The notes below the pieces were generated by a model. The model had not been told where the DNA came from, made no database searches, and saw only the letters and a program-made list of their open reading frames with translations. A program made the translations under genes and the position numbers. From assembly GCA_016785225.1 (NCBI GenBank), contig JAFBJZ010000871.1, positions 1,302,001 to 1,366,000 on the forward strand: a DNA stretch of 64,000 nucleotides, in the 5' to 3' direction. Below, piece by piece: positions 1 to 10,776 of this stretch. Each line of letters opens with the position of its first letter. The first letter of the stretch is position 1. The DNA comes from Psettodes erumei (Eukaryota; Chordata; Actinopteri; Pleuronectiformes; Psettodidae).

Positions 1-56
1 TGTCACTTCTTCTGATTATAATAACCACTCATTTCCTCTTTCTCTCTCTCTCTCAG

Positions 57-158
57 GATGGCATGGGGAATCTGCGGGTGACAAAGGAAGGTGTCAGACT
101 GGAAGGAGTGTCCGAATTCTTACTGCCTTTATACGTCAAAGAGATCCAGTCTCGTAGG
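57..158 (+). CDS. sgcz: zeta-sarcoglycan, exon 3 (internal coding exon)
   Basis: This exon is 102 bp, exactly 34 codons, and starts and ends in phase 0. It encodes DGMGNLRVTKEGVRLEGVSE and continues FLLPLYVKEIQSRR. Zeta-sarcoglycan is a type II membrane glycoprotein of the dystrophin-associated sarcoglycan complex; this segment is the first extracellular stretch after the membrane anchor, which is encoded before the window. The acceptor is a TC-rich tract ending in CAG at 54-56, and the donor is AGG/gtaagg at 159. Length and phase equal those of gamma-sarcoglycan exon 3 (about residue 66 onward). The residues fit zeta best: the DGMGNLRVTK start and LLPLYVKEI are zeta-like, whereas gamma has GMGHLCVTK and LFPLYAKEI, and delta has LQPLYAKEI. 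Family membership is near certain; the paralogue call rests on recalled sequences. Confidence 0.9.
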
Positions 159-182
159 GTAAGGCCGAGTGTCTGTCTGAGT

Positions 183-202
183 TGTGTGTGTGTGTGTGTG
201 TG
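183..202. repeat. (TG)10 microsatellite
   Basis: Perfect TG repeat 24 bp downstream of the exon 3 donor. Confidence 0.95.
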
Positions 203-1176
203 CCACCGCATCTCAAAAACAAAAGTCCTGTTGCGTTAACGAACAAAAACATGTCCCTCAGTTCAGTCATTTAAGGTTTCGTTCTTTTTTGGACTGTACT
301 GTTGGTAGATGCCGTTAAGCGATGAGCCCTGTATGTGTGTGTGTGCGTGTGCAGCCCCCCCCCTTTAATAAGCAGAAGTCAGATGTCGTTTCCAGCAGTC
401 TGGGCCTATTTGTCCTGCGTGTGACATATTTTTCCGCGGTGCGTACGATCCAGCGCTCGTCCACGTCTCCATTTATCACATCCACAATCATCATCGCCGC
501 TGTCAGCTGAGGGAGCGCCGACACTATGTCACTCTGTACGCACCCTGACTGTGTGTGTGCGTGTGTGCGCGTGTGCCAGAGCACGTACGCGCTTCTGAAT
601 AACAAGCAGGCGTGTGGACTTTAATAGTGTCACGCTGTCGCAAACGCATTGTCGGGGCGTGTGCGTCGATGGAGCGGGACAGCAGGCGATCGCTGGTGTG
701 ACGGAGAAGGACGGGAAAGACGCGAGACAATGGATTTGTTAAAGATGCAATACTCCTACGTGTTGTTTTTCAGCAATGTAAATCTAAAGCAAAGGTTCGG
801 TTTCCTCCATGACGGGAGTCTTCTGATGATCCCTCCGGTGTGCGGACCCATGCTGTGTGATTGGCAGGACAGATTACCAGATAGCAGCTGAGCATATGTG
901 TTTCTTCTGCCGCTTCCTGTTTTTTTTTTTGTTAGCGCATGTGGAGGGACCTGAAACGCCGTTTGCCGTGCGAGATAATTTCAGTGTTTGCACAAAAGCG
1001 TTACCCGCAGAGTCAGCGTTTACACACAGGGCGCCTTGTGCCGCCGTCGCCAGCTTCATGGCGCTGATTTTTATTTTCGGCGGGTTTGGAAAATTTCTCC
1101 AAAACAGGATATGTTGCCTTTTTTTTACTCATGTCATAATATGGTATATTGTTTTAATATACTGTAAAGAATAAGG

Positions 1177-1180
1177 TATA

Positions 1181-1210
<30 letters not shown>
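1177..1210. repeat. (AT)n/(AC)n microsatellite
   Basis: (AT)11 at 1181-1202, flanked by short TATA and ACACACAT words. Confidence 0.95.
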
Positions 1211-1213
<3 letters not shown>

Positions 1214-1347
1214 ATTATACAACAATTAGCCCAACATTAAAAGCACTCACCTGTTTTAATTGTATAAAATAAACAAAAACAAAACACCTACACACCTACT
1301 TATTCCTACTACTTCTTCCTACTTCCTACATTCCTACTACTTATTCC

Positions 1348-1822
1348 TGCAATTATCAGCCAATCGCGTGGCAGCAGTGCAGTACATACAGCCGTGTGGA
1401 TACAGGTCAGGAGCCTCAGGTAATGTTTACAAGAAACATCAGAATGCGGAAAAACGATGTGATCTCAGTTATTTTGACCACATGTACCACCGATCAATCA
1501 TGCTTCTTAAAGCCACAGCCAATCTGAGTATTGATACATAGTTGAGACAGTTTGCCATCTTCTAATGGCTGCCTCCAGCTTGGTAACGCTGGTGCCGCGA
1601 ACATGACGGTGAGTTCAGTGAACTTCAGCCGCCTCTTCGCCCACCAGGATCTGAGACCAGTAGAACGCCTCGCCGAACAGGAGATGGGCAGGATGAATGG
1701 GCAGCTGAAGAAACGATGTGTAGCCATCGTGCCCACGTGGGGCGGAATGTCACAGGATGATTTCCGACACCTTTTGGAATCCATGCCGTGAAAAACCGAG
1801 GCACCTTTCAGAGCAAAAGCGT
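1348..1822 (+). mobile_element. decayed Tc1-like DNA transposon, internally deleted
   Basis: I recognise this as a remnant of a fish Tc1/mariner element. The left part, from about 1348 (GCCAATCGCGTGGCAGCAGT) to about 1490, matches the 5' non-coding region and the start of the transposase, including TCAGAATGCGGAAAAACGATGTG. It then jumps to the C-terminal third near 1500. The frame from 1552 to 1791 keeps PSSNGCLQLGNAG (the family has FQQDNAPCH), QDLRPVERL (the family has PDLNPIEHLW) and FRHLLESMP (the family has FQHLVESMP) before its stop. The glutamate of the DDE triad is kept, but the second aspartate is glycine, and most of the gene is missing, so it cannot be active. I did not find clean terminal inverted repeats. 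Confidence 0.85.
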
Positions 1823-4559
1823 GCAACCACCTGTTCATAATAGGCGAGCGTGTGGCATATGGCTGTAGTCAGATAAAAAACAAAAGCTACAGAAGACAAG
1901 AATAAGTATTGATTAAGAAAGAAAAAAAGAGAGGAACAGCACCTGGTGAAACGATTTCCAATGCATTCGAACGCAGTATGGACAATGAGATAACATGCTG
2001 CTACAACAGACCAGGAGGATGGTTATGATAAAGACACAAGAGGAGGAAGAGAAGATAACTCAATGAATGAATGAATGATCGGAGTGTGGAGAGATGATGA
2101 GCAGTGACGGGAAGGAATGAAGCGGGACAAGAGGCGTTGTAGAACGAGCGTTGGTTGACGAGGATAAAAAAAATATGGAAGAGGAGAGAGAGGTGGAAGG
2201 GAAAAGGGAGGCTTGTGAGAGAAGATAACGGGAGCATCGGCAGACGCTTGTGCGGACAACGTTCGTGAGCGGAATAGATAAGTGAGAAACTGCTTTAAAC
2301 TCTTTAAAATAAATTGCTTACATTTTATGTTTCTGTTTTTTGGAAAAGGCTGAGATGCCACAAAGAGGTTCTCCGAGGGACTTGCGCCGGCGTCGTTGGG
2401 AATGCGTGGCGTGATAACGCAGAGAGCTATCAGAATTACTTGTATGCTGTGGACGCAGCTCCTCCTTGATTTTCAAGGGCAGCATAAATCAGGTTTTCAC
2501 TAGCTTCCGCTGTTGCTCTTTTATTAGTTCTCCTCCGCTCTGTGGCTTGTCTTTGGTACGTTTTGTGCATGTTCTCCCATTGAAGAGGCATGAGCATAAT
2601 ACCTATATTCACACATTCACAAATTTGTTGTAAATAACACTAAAAAAAAAAAGAATAAAATGTGAAACGGGCGAGGATTGGAGCTCCAACACCGCCTGTT
2701 GTGTAACTGTGCATTTGAATATAATAAAAGAAACAAAATGATATATTGGAGGAGTAGAGCTAAAGCCAAAATATTGGTAATAAATAAAATTGCATCTAAG
2801 TAGTAACCCCAGAATAGCAGGATACAATGGCTTGTAAAATCATTTATATGATGAAGACCTGTTTTTTCTCCCCGATATTTTTTAGCGATGCCAGAAAAAT
2901 TGGAGTCAAGCTGCATATTACCGCGTCACTGCTCATCGTCTGCCAGCTGACGTGGATGGCATGTTCATGCAGGAGTCGCCTCTCGCTCAACAGGTGTTGA
3001 ATCAGATTCAGATTCAATTCATTCAGATTCAACGAGATTAAAATTCTCCTTTGTCCCAGTGTGTTGTCTTGAGGATATCGGCGAAAAATAAACTCTGAGG
3101 GTTGTGTGATTGGGTGCCGCGTCTGTTTTACAACAAACTCAGGAACGTTTCAGTTTCAGCCCCGCTTACTCCTTCACCTTTTTAAATCTGTGGATTTTTT
3201 TTTCCATTTTTCCATTATATCAGTGTGCATAAACCCACTGTATGTTGTGTATTTTTGCTCATTTTTATTGTGTGTGACAGGGGTGTTAGTGATTGTCAGC
3301 CATTGCGTTGGCAAGTCTGTGTACGAGGATTTTTTTCCCCCTTTTAAAACTTTATTTTTATCCTTTATTTTGAGCAGACATTGATGTTTTATCTGGGTAC
3401 AGAGGAAGCCAGTACAGATGTGCGCATTTCAGCTTATCTTACATGAAAGCAAACAGCAGGGTGCCCTCACATTTTCTAAACCACAGGTGTGCTCTTATTT
3501 TGATATTGACAGTCATCGCGCCTTTACTGTGAAGTGGGGTTCCACTGGGGTGGGGCGGGGGCAGAATCAGAAATATCCACTGAACTCCCCGAGGACACAA
3601 CAGTCTGCTGCTTGTTTTGTGCAGAGATAAACTGTTGAGAAGTGGGGAGGCAGAAGACAGAGCCATGGAGAGTTCGAAGTGGAAAAAAAAGACGGCGGGG
3701 AAAAATATGGGTCGCCGAAAAGGAAATCGGTGGGAGAATGGCAGGGTCAGCTCATGAAACTGCAACTATCCATGCAGTGCACCCGAAATCATTTGCTCTC
3801 TGCCGAGCTGCACATTGAATTGTATTCAAATCACAATTCAGACAAGGTTCTGTCTAAGGTCTGAGATTATTTCTGCCAAAGGAGGTTTGACCAGTTAAAT
3901 TACAATTAAATTAAATTCAAGGCTTCGCTTACTTTTTTCCCATTGCCACTGTGCATATTTAATTACTGCGGTGCATAAAAAATACAAATGCTTATAATAC
4001 TGTGTTATTAACATACTCGTGACTTGCATAAAGATCAGATTACATTTTCTGAACCATTGCGACAGAAAGTATGCCACCGTAGCACAATCTGTACTATGAT
4101 TCTCTGTGGTAAACTCTGTCCTGCACATGTGGGAGGTTAGCTCGGTTTAATGTTCATCATCCAACGGCTTTATCGTGGCCTGATTTTTAAGGATGACGGT
4201 TTGGTGTCCCGAATAACAAGAGCGTGCATGCACTTTAGTAAACCCAGAAATCAGGGGAAAATGCTGTTAAGCTCATTTAAACATTTAAATTTTGAGAAAA
4301 TAAATTTGGGGATACAAAGAGATGTAGGAGAGGATGAAGATGACACCCTTCCCACGCAGCTGTATTGTGCCTTATTCAAAAACATCACACACACACACAC
4401 GCGCTGCGCACACATTTTGCATAATCGGGGCCGTCCCCCAGCGGCACATTGTGGGAGAGGTAAATGGAACATTGCGACTCCCAGAGAGAGCTAAATACAG
4501 AATACTGCATATAAACCGCACGCTAAACCACCACAACAACGACACACTGAGAAATTAGA

Positions 4560-4795
4560 TTGGCTGGGTGGGAGGGAAAAAGACAGGGTGCAGGAGAGAG
4601 CTGGATAGATAACTGGAGAGGAAGGGAAGGTGGAAAAGAGATGAGGAAAGGCGGTCGGGAGGAAATAAAGGGGTCAGAGAGAGGCAAGCCGACCCGAACA
4701 GGTGGGAGGAAAGGTGTAAATATGAGAAAAGGAGAGGGGAAACAAAGGAAAACAAGAGGGCTGAGAGACAGAGGAACAGAGAAAGCCCGGTATGC
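4560..4795 (+). repeat. purine-rich tract (G/A on + strand)
   Basis: About 230 bp in which the + strand is mostly G and A, built from GGAAGG, GAGAGAG and GAAAAGGAGAGG words with few pyrimidines. Open frames on both strands here are products of the biased composition. Such tracts can form triplexes, but nothing here shows that this one does. Confidence 0.7.
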
Positions 4796-4908
4796 GCCGT
4801 ACATTTAGTTATCTTATTGATTTTAACATCTGGATCACATTTCTCATGATTGCCTCAAATTCCACATCTGCTGGAACAGTTTTTTTGCATGTTTCACCTA
4901 CCTTACAT

Positions 4909-5680
4909 TCAGATGGATGTCACTGTGCAGGTTGAGTATGAGGTCAAATAAATCAATATTGCTGGTTTGGCTGTGCAGAACGACCACTCGCCGTGTTTGG
5001 ATCTGATTTGATTTGACTTTAAAGCCAATTCTGTTAGAATAGAGAGTTTGTTTAACGCTGACCACCAAGCCCAGCTCCCGAGTGAGGCCCCGAATGGGAC
5101 GGGAGGAGAGACTAGTCCCAGGTCCATCAAGCAGAGACAGAATAGGTAGGAGGCAGGAGATGACGAGCACTTGGCAGCAAGGCATCGCGGATGATCTGGC
5201 AAAGAAGCGCTTTCAGGCACCGGCCAGGAACAGGAAGGCACCGGAGAAGCGTGGAGTAGTACTCGGCAGGCATATGGAGGCACCGGGGAAGCTTTGAGAG
5301 ACATGGGACCTGGAGAAAGGACTGTCTGGCCACCCAACGATGCTGTAGAGCAGCCAAAGTGTCTGCCAGCCCTGGGAGCAACATCATAAGCCAGGGCTTG
5401 GAAGATATCAGAGCGCAGTGCGCCCGATGCGTTCAGACAACAAACGCGGAGCCACATGGCGCGGGACAGATGAGTCGCATCCTCCGCCGAGGATTCAAGC
5501 CACGCGGATCACACTGCGACAAAAGGCGTGGCTGCGGACGTATGCGGCCGGGCTGAAGGCGCTCTGCCGATTGATCTTACAGCCCGGTTAATCAATAGGC
5601 AGGTCCGGATCAGGTGAACAACCACGTTTGGCAGGCAGGAGGAGCAACCGGCAGGCGGAGCCGGTTTCATGCGGGTTAAT
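4909..5680 (-). mobile_element. possible degraded retroelement fragment
   Basis: A CpG- and GC-rich patch that stands out from its flanks. Read on the minus strand, 5457 down to 4909 is open for 182 codons and includes a Pro/Ser/Val-rich stretch with the nonamer CCGGTGCCT at three places (complement of about 5216, 5236 and 5278). This wording resembles proline-rich sequence near the 3' ends of teleost LTR retroelements, as I remember it. The protein has no motif I can name, and no reverse transcriptase or LTR was found. A 12 bp hairpin stem lies at 5564-5602. The call is based on overall look and is weak. Confidence 0.35.
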
Positions 5681-6327
5681 TGTACAGCAGCAGTTCAGCG
5701 GACGTGGCTGGAGCACTTTGGCATAACAGATTCCCACATTCCGTGAGAAAACAGCGCCCCCCTCATCTTGTCTGTGCCTTGCAAGTGAGCTTGTTGTCGC
5801 TGCGGTCAATCTTTATGCTTACAATAGAAAAAAAACAGGGTGTTGGATTATTTGGTAATTTCATCTCACAGTCCAGTTACATGGTGTATGTGCTGTAACA
5901 CAACACGACCCCATTGTAACCGAGAGGCCGTAGATGAACATTAGAGCAGCAGCGGTTTCGGGACATTTCACTTAGTGCTGGTGTATTTTAAAGGCGCACT
6001 GCAAACGTTCTCACCCTCACTTCTTCCCACAGAGCGCCGCCTTCAGTGCCACACGCACGCACGAGCGCACACTTTTACACACAAACGCGGCTCTCGCCAC
6101 GAGGTCCTTTAATTGTCCCCACAGGGACCCCATGACGACCTATCGCCACCGCAGGGGGCACAAAGAAAACTTCATTTATTCTGCTCTCTCGCTGTCCCTC
6201 TCCATCTTTTTGATTCAACTTTTCTTTTCATGTCGGTCTTTTCCCTTTTATTAGGCCTTCTCTTCCTCTACCCCCTGTCTATGACATTTCTTTCTACATA
6301 TCGCCTTCTCTCCTTGTCGTTTTTTTT

Positions 6328-6337
6328 GGGGGGGGGG
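6328..6337. repeat. T8-G10 homopolymer junction
   Basis: A run of T at 6320-6327 is followed directly by ten G. Confidence 0.9.
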
Positions 6338-6444
6338 TTGTGTTCTGTCTTTCTCTCTCACCCCTGGTGAGATACGGGCTCCCCTGAGAGATGCCTAGTT
6401 ATGTGCTGTAGACTGCCTGGATAAGGGCTTCAGTTCCTGGGGTT

Positions 6445-6462
6445 GGGGGGGGGGGGGGGGGG
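6445..6462. repeat. G18 homopolymer
   Basis: Eighteen consecutive G, followed by CGGTGGG. Its length is likely to be unreliable in sequencing. Confidence 0.9.
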
Positions 6463-9205
6463 CGGTGGGACTGTGAAAGTGTGTATGTATACATGTAAAG
6501 GGAGCCAGGCGAAGGTATAAAAGAAGACATGTCTTCGGAGGTGGAGGCCAATAAAAGTATAATTACACCTGCCAAAGACTGAAAAACAATAATGGCCGTA
6601 TGAAACATAATGAAAAAGTTGAACGCAACAACAATTAAAGGGCTCCTCTCATCCATATCCTGCGCTGCCGCTTCAAGGTAGACTGGAAAACGTGGGGGGT
6701 GGGTGAAGGTGGGAGGATGCCATAACTTTATTTTTGCTGTTTGTCAGTTTTAGATTTATTACTCCCTCTCTCTGCCTCATACTTTCTCGGCGTTTCTCCT
6801 CTGGGGACCTGAGCTAGCTGAAACTTCTCCAACTCTGGAGCTGTAATTGAATAGCAGAGAGCTCTAATGGAACATTAGGCTGTTCCCGTCTTGGCAGGCC
6901 CTATTGATTTTGACTTTGCAGCATTGTAAACAATCCGGGGTAAATGTAACTGAACGGATGCAGACCTTGGTATAGACTATAATTCCAGGGCTTTTGCAGC
7001 GCATCTGTTGCGCGCCGAACTGTTACAGCGTGGCTTTGTTTGACTTTAATAGCATGTTGCCCGGGGTGGCCTCGCGCTCGCAACTTCCTCTTAAGAATAA
7101 TAGCGGGTAATTTTTTGTTTGTCCGACGTTCTGTCCGTGCCTTTTATGTGCTTGAAAGAAAAAGATGCCACTAAGTGCAAATGTCAAGCACGCTTGATTC
7201 TAACTGCGTGTCACCTGGGGCAACCTGGTATTCTCCTATGCTTTTCTTTTTTTAATGCTAATTTCTTCCGTTTGTATCTAGATAGACCTGCATGTTTTTA
7301 TGCCCACGTCATCACTGTGTAGGGCCACGCTGTGAAAAAGAAAAAAAAAGGAGCCATCATTCAGATACGCTGTCAACTGTCAGTAGATTCAGCCGCGATG
7401 AACGTTAGAATCAAACCGCATGCCGTCCGCGAGAGACAAGTGATACGTGAACCGGTTCGCTCCTTTTCATCAGGAAGTCACCGCCGGCTCACGCGGCGCT
7501 TATTACACGATCTCACCCAGCTTCGATTCACCAGCTTTAAATGATTCAAGACAAAGGGAGCGGCTGCTCTCTCTCATTACATTTCATTAGCTCCCTTCCC
7601 TGTTGCTCCAAACGTGGAACTCGCCAGCCTGTCACAAAAAGTCCACTCAACGTGCGGCGTCTCCAAGGCCAACTAATGCGAGGCGTATTTGATTTAAACA
7701 GCATGTCACCTTTAGCGGGCCGCTCTCACTACGTGAGAATTTCATCTGCCTGCAGAAAGGAATGGCTCGGACGCGCTGTCGGTGGTAATACGTGTCGACG
7801 TCAGAAGATGAGAGCTCGGTCGAGTAGATGCGTACGGGGGGGGGCTTGTTAGATGTCCGAGCTTTTTCCATGTCCCCCGAAACGAGAAAGAAAAGACATC
7901 AAACGAGAAGTCAGTGCCACCGCTGAAGTTAAATTAAAGATAAGAAAGAAAAGTTTGGCTGAGATAGGTTTGCAGAGGTCCGTGGGGACCATTCTGGGAT
8001 CATTTTTTTCTGGAAGTAAGACTACGGGTGTACATTTTTATCTAAGACTCTGCTTAGAAGGTGTACGTGTGCGCAGACGTCCGCCTGTTTGTCTGCAGAG
8101 GCAAATGCCCCACGCGTCCGGTGTGCGAGCGTCCGGCGCGTACGCTGTGTGCCAGACGTGGTCGCGACCCATGTAAAAATAGTCCCCATTAACATTTAAC
8201 AGCATTTTTCAGAATGTCAGGAGAATGAAAGTCACACTGGGCCTTGAGGGCGAGCGAGGCAACGAGACAAAATGAATGAGAATATTAATCCCTTGCTCCG
8301 AAAGATCATTTCGTCCCTCCCTCCAGCTGCTGTCTCAGAGGTCGTATCATCCGAAAGCCACAACAAATCCCCTCATCATAGAAACTTGACTGGAGAAAAA
8401 GGGCACATCACGCCGTGCCACGTTAAATGCAAGAATTTTGATAACGCTGTCATCAAAACGGGCTTTTCACCCAAAGCCCGGCAGATGGGGCGCACCGCTC
8501 TCCGGCGCATCCTCTTTTTAAGGACCAAAGAGAAAGTACAGGCACTGGGTAGCAGAGAAGTTCCTCTAATGCGGCACTCTTTTCTACCAGGGGGTAATAT
8601 TTTATACTCAGCCTTTTTTTTTAAGCTGTCGGGATGAATTGCACATAAAAGGAACCTTGAAATAAATTACTTAACACGGTATAGCTCTTTGCTTTCTGTT
8701 ATTCAGCTTCTATTATTGAAACCTTTGCTAACAGACAAAAGGGTGCAATCATTTGTCTTTCTGACTTTTTCCTCTACTTCCTCTTGCACCGCCCCCATAG
8801 GGACGCCCATGAGACGCTCCGCCTGCCTTAATAAACTAATTTTTAAAAAAAATAATACCTGCTCTTGAACGCCTTCCCCTCCTCGTAACTAATCCTGGCT
8901 CTGGGCAGCCCATCTCTCCGCGTCCATAAATGCTGCATTACTGGCATAAAGACAGTAGTAACCATTGAGCACAAGGCCATCAGCTGTGCGCCAGCACTCC
9001 ATTTAACATTTGATTTAGTGAACTATACCCGCTCAGGGTCACTGATAGTTGGCTGGGTTTCGTCTTGAGTGCAGTTCTTTTTTTTTTGGAGACTTTATCG
9101 CCTAAACCCAAAGTTGCATCGTGAGTTCAGCTCTACATAGCACGGTGTTTGTCCGGTCCCTCCGTAACAACCGTGGCCTCAGCTGAAATATGACAGCCAC
9201 AGTTT

Positions 9206-9221
9206 AAAAAAAAAAAAAAAA
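9206..9221. repeat. A16 homopolymer
   Basis: Sixteen consecutive A. No retroposed gene or target duplication was recognised next to it. Confidence 0.9.
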
Positions 9222-10756
9222 GTTTGCGATTCTTTAAAGTGCAGAGCTGAGTTATATTCAAGTTTGAATAGCCCTCTAATCGTGGTTTCCGGGCCGTAAT
9301 TGGCGTGATGATCAGGCGAGCAGATAGCTTTGTACAGTCAAATTTATCTTCTGGCCCACAGCGAGTTTCAGTGATAGCATCGATGAGAAAATGAGGGTCT
9401 ATATTAGGTAAAGGGACAGTCGCACAGCGAGAGCCGTGCGTTTACTGACGTGTGCTAATGCATTTTGTTCAGTTTAATCACCGTGTCAGATTAAGTGCGT
9501 ATAACGTGTGCTCTAACATGAGAAGGATTCATGTTAACTCATCTGACTCGAGCGTGTAACATGGGTTACAGTATGATGAGTAAATGAAGACAAATTTTTT
9601 AAAAAGTCTGACATAACCGAGGCTGGGCGAGCCATGTCGCTAACGTGCGTATGTCCCTCTTACCGTCCTGTCTGTGTCAGTGGACTCCTGAACAGAATGT
9701 GAATTTCAACAATGTCTGTTCTGTTATTAATCCATTGTATTGTATCTCATCTAACCAGTTTAGTCTGGTCTCGTCCAGCATTTTAAAGTAATTTCTTAAC
9801 AATAAAGGTTGAAGGTCAATTTGGGGTTTTCTTGAGCTCAGTTCAGTGACTGGACAACGGCTTTACAAACTAACACAAAGAAGATACACAATGCAGGGAC
9901 AGCGTCTTGCTTTGGATTGCGTATTCTGTGCTGTGACATTCAATTCCCTTTTCGCCGTGGAGCGCGATTGTCGTCGACATTTACTTTATTCACTCGTAAA
10001 ACACAAGTGGCCGGACTGCAACTTCACTACATGTACATCCGGTCCGTGCTGCTTGGCTCTTCCACGGGACAGCCTCTGCGCCTCATCTGAAGACGTGGCG
10101 TCTTGTCCCTGCGTTGGTTTGGACGGGACGCTAGCTCGCCAGCGGAGCCTATGGTAATGCTCAGCGTGCTGCGTGACAGGTAGATTTCCTGTCGTATTGT
10201 CTTCGCGGAGCGCACTGAGCTTGATCACGCTCCGTGACAGCACTGCTCGTCTCGGCTGTCTGGAAAATCAAACAGGCGCCCGCTGTGCTGCGCTGGCTGC
10301 TTCAAAACACGTCAGGTTATCGACTCGTACGTCACACGACTGCTCATTTTCCTTTCAATGTCCTACATTTCTGATTATTCATTTCTAATTACGCATGCTG
10401 ACCTGACATGCTTTTGACAACGTGCACCGACCTAAAATAACAAAATATTTATTGTGAACTGCTCAGTGCATTTTTGCACACACCTTGTCCCTGCAGCTAT
10501 TTACATATTCACAGGTTGTTTCCAGGGGAACGGTTACAATCCGCCGTGTGAAATGAATTACTGCTGGACATTTGAATTAATTAACTGGACGGGGGTGTGA
10601 CATCATGCCCTTCTGGCCTTATGACATTAAACCCACACTCGCACTCGTGCACACACTCACTCACACACAGGCACACACAGATTAGTTTTAATTACCGGCG
10701 TGCAGATTATTGAAACAATGTGGTTCAGCCCTCAATTCCATATTGTACTGTTCTGC

Positions 10757-10776
10757 TGTGTGTGTGTGTGTGTGTG
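10757..10776. repeat. (TG)10 microsatellite
   Basis: Perfect TG repeat followed by GGCGTGTG. Confidence 0.95.

Noticed and set aside
4909..5457. 182-codon minus-strand open frame as a host gene
   Set aside because: No recognisable domain, repeat-like wording, no splice or promoter context. It fits a mobile-element fragment or chance frame in GC-rich DNA better.
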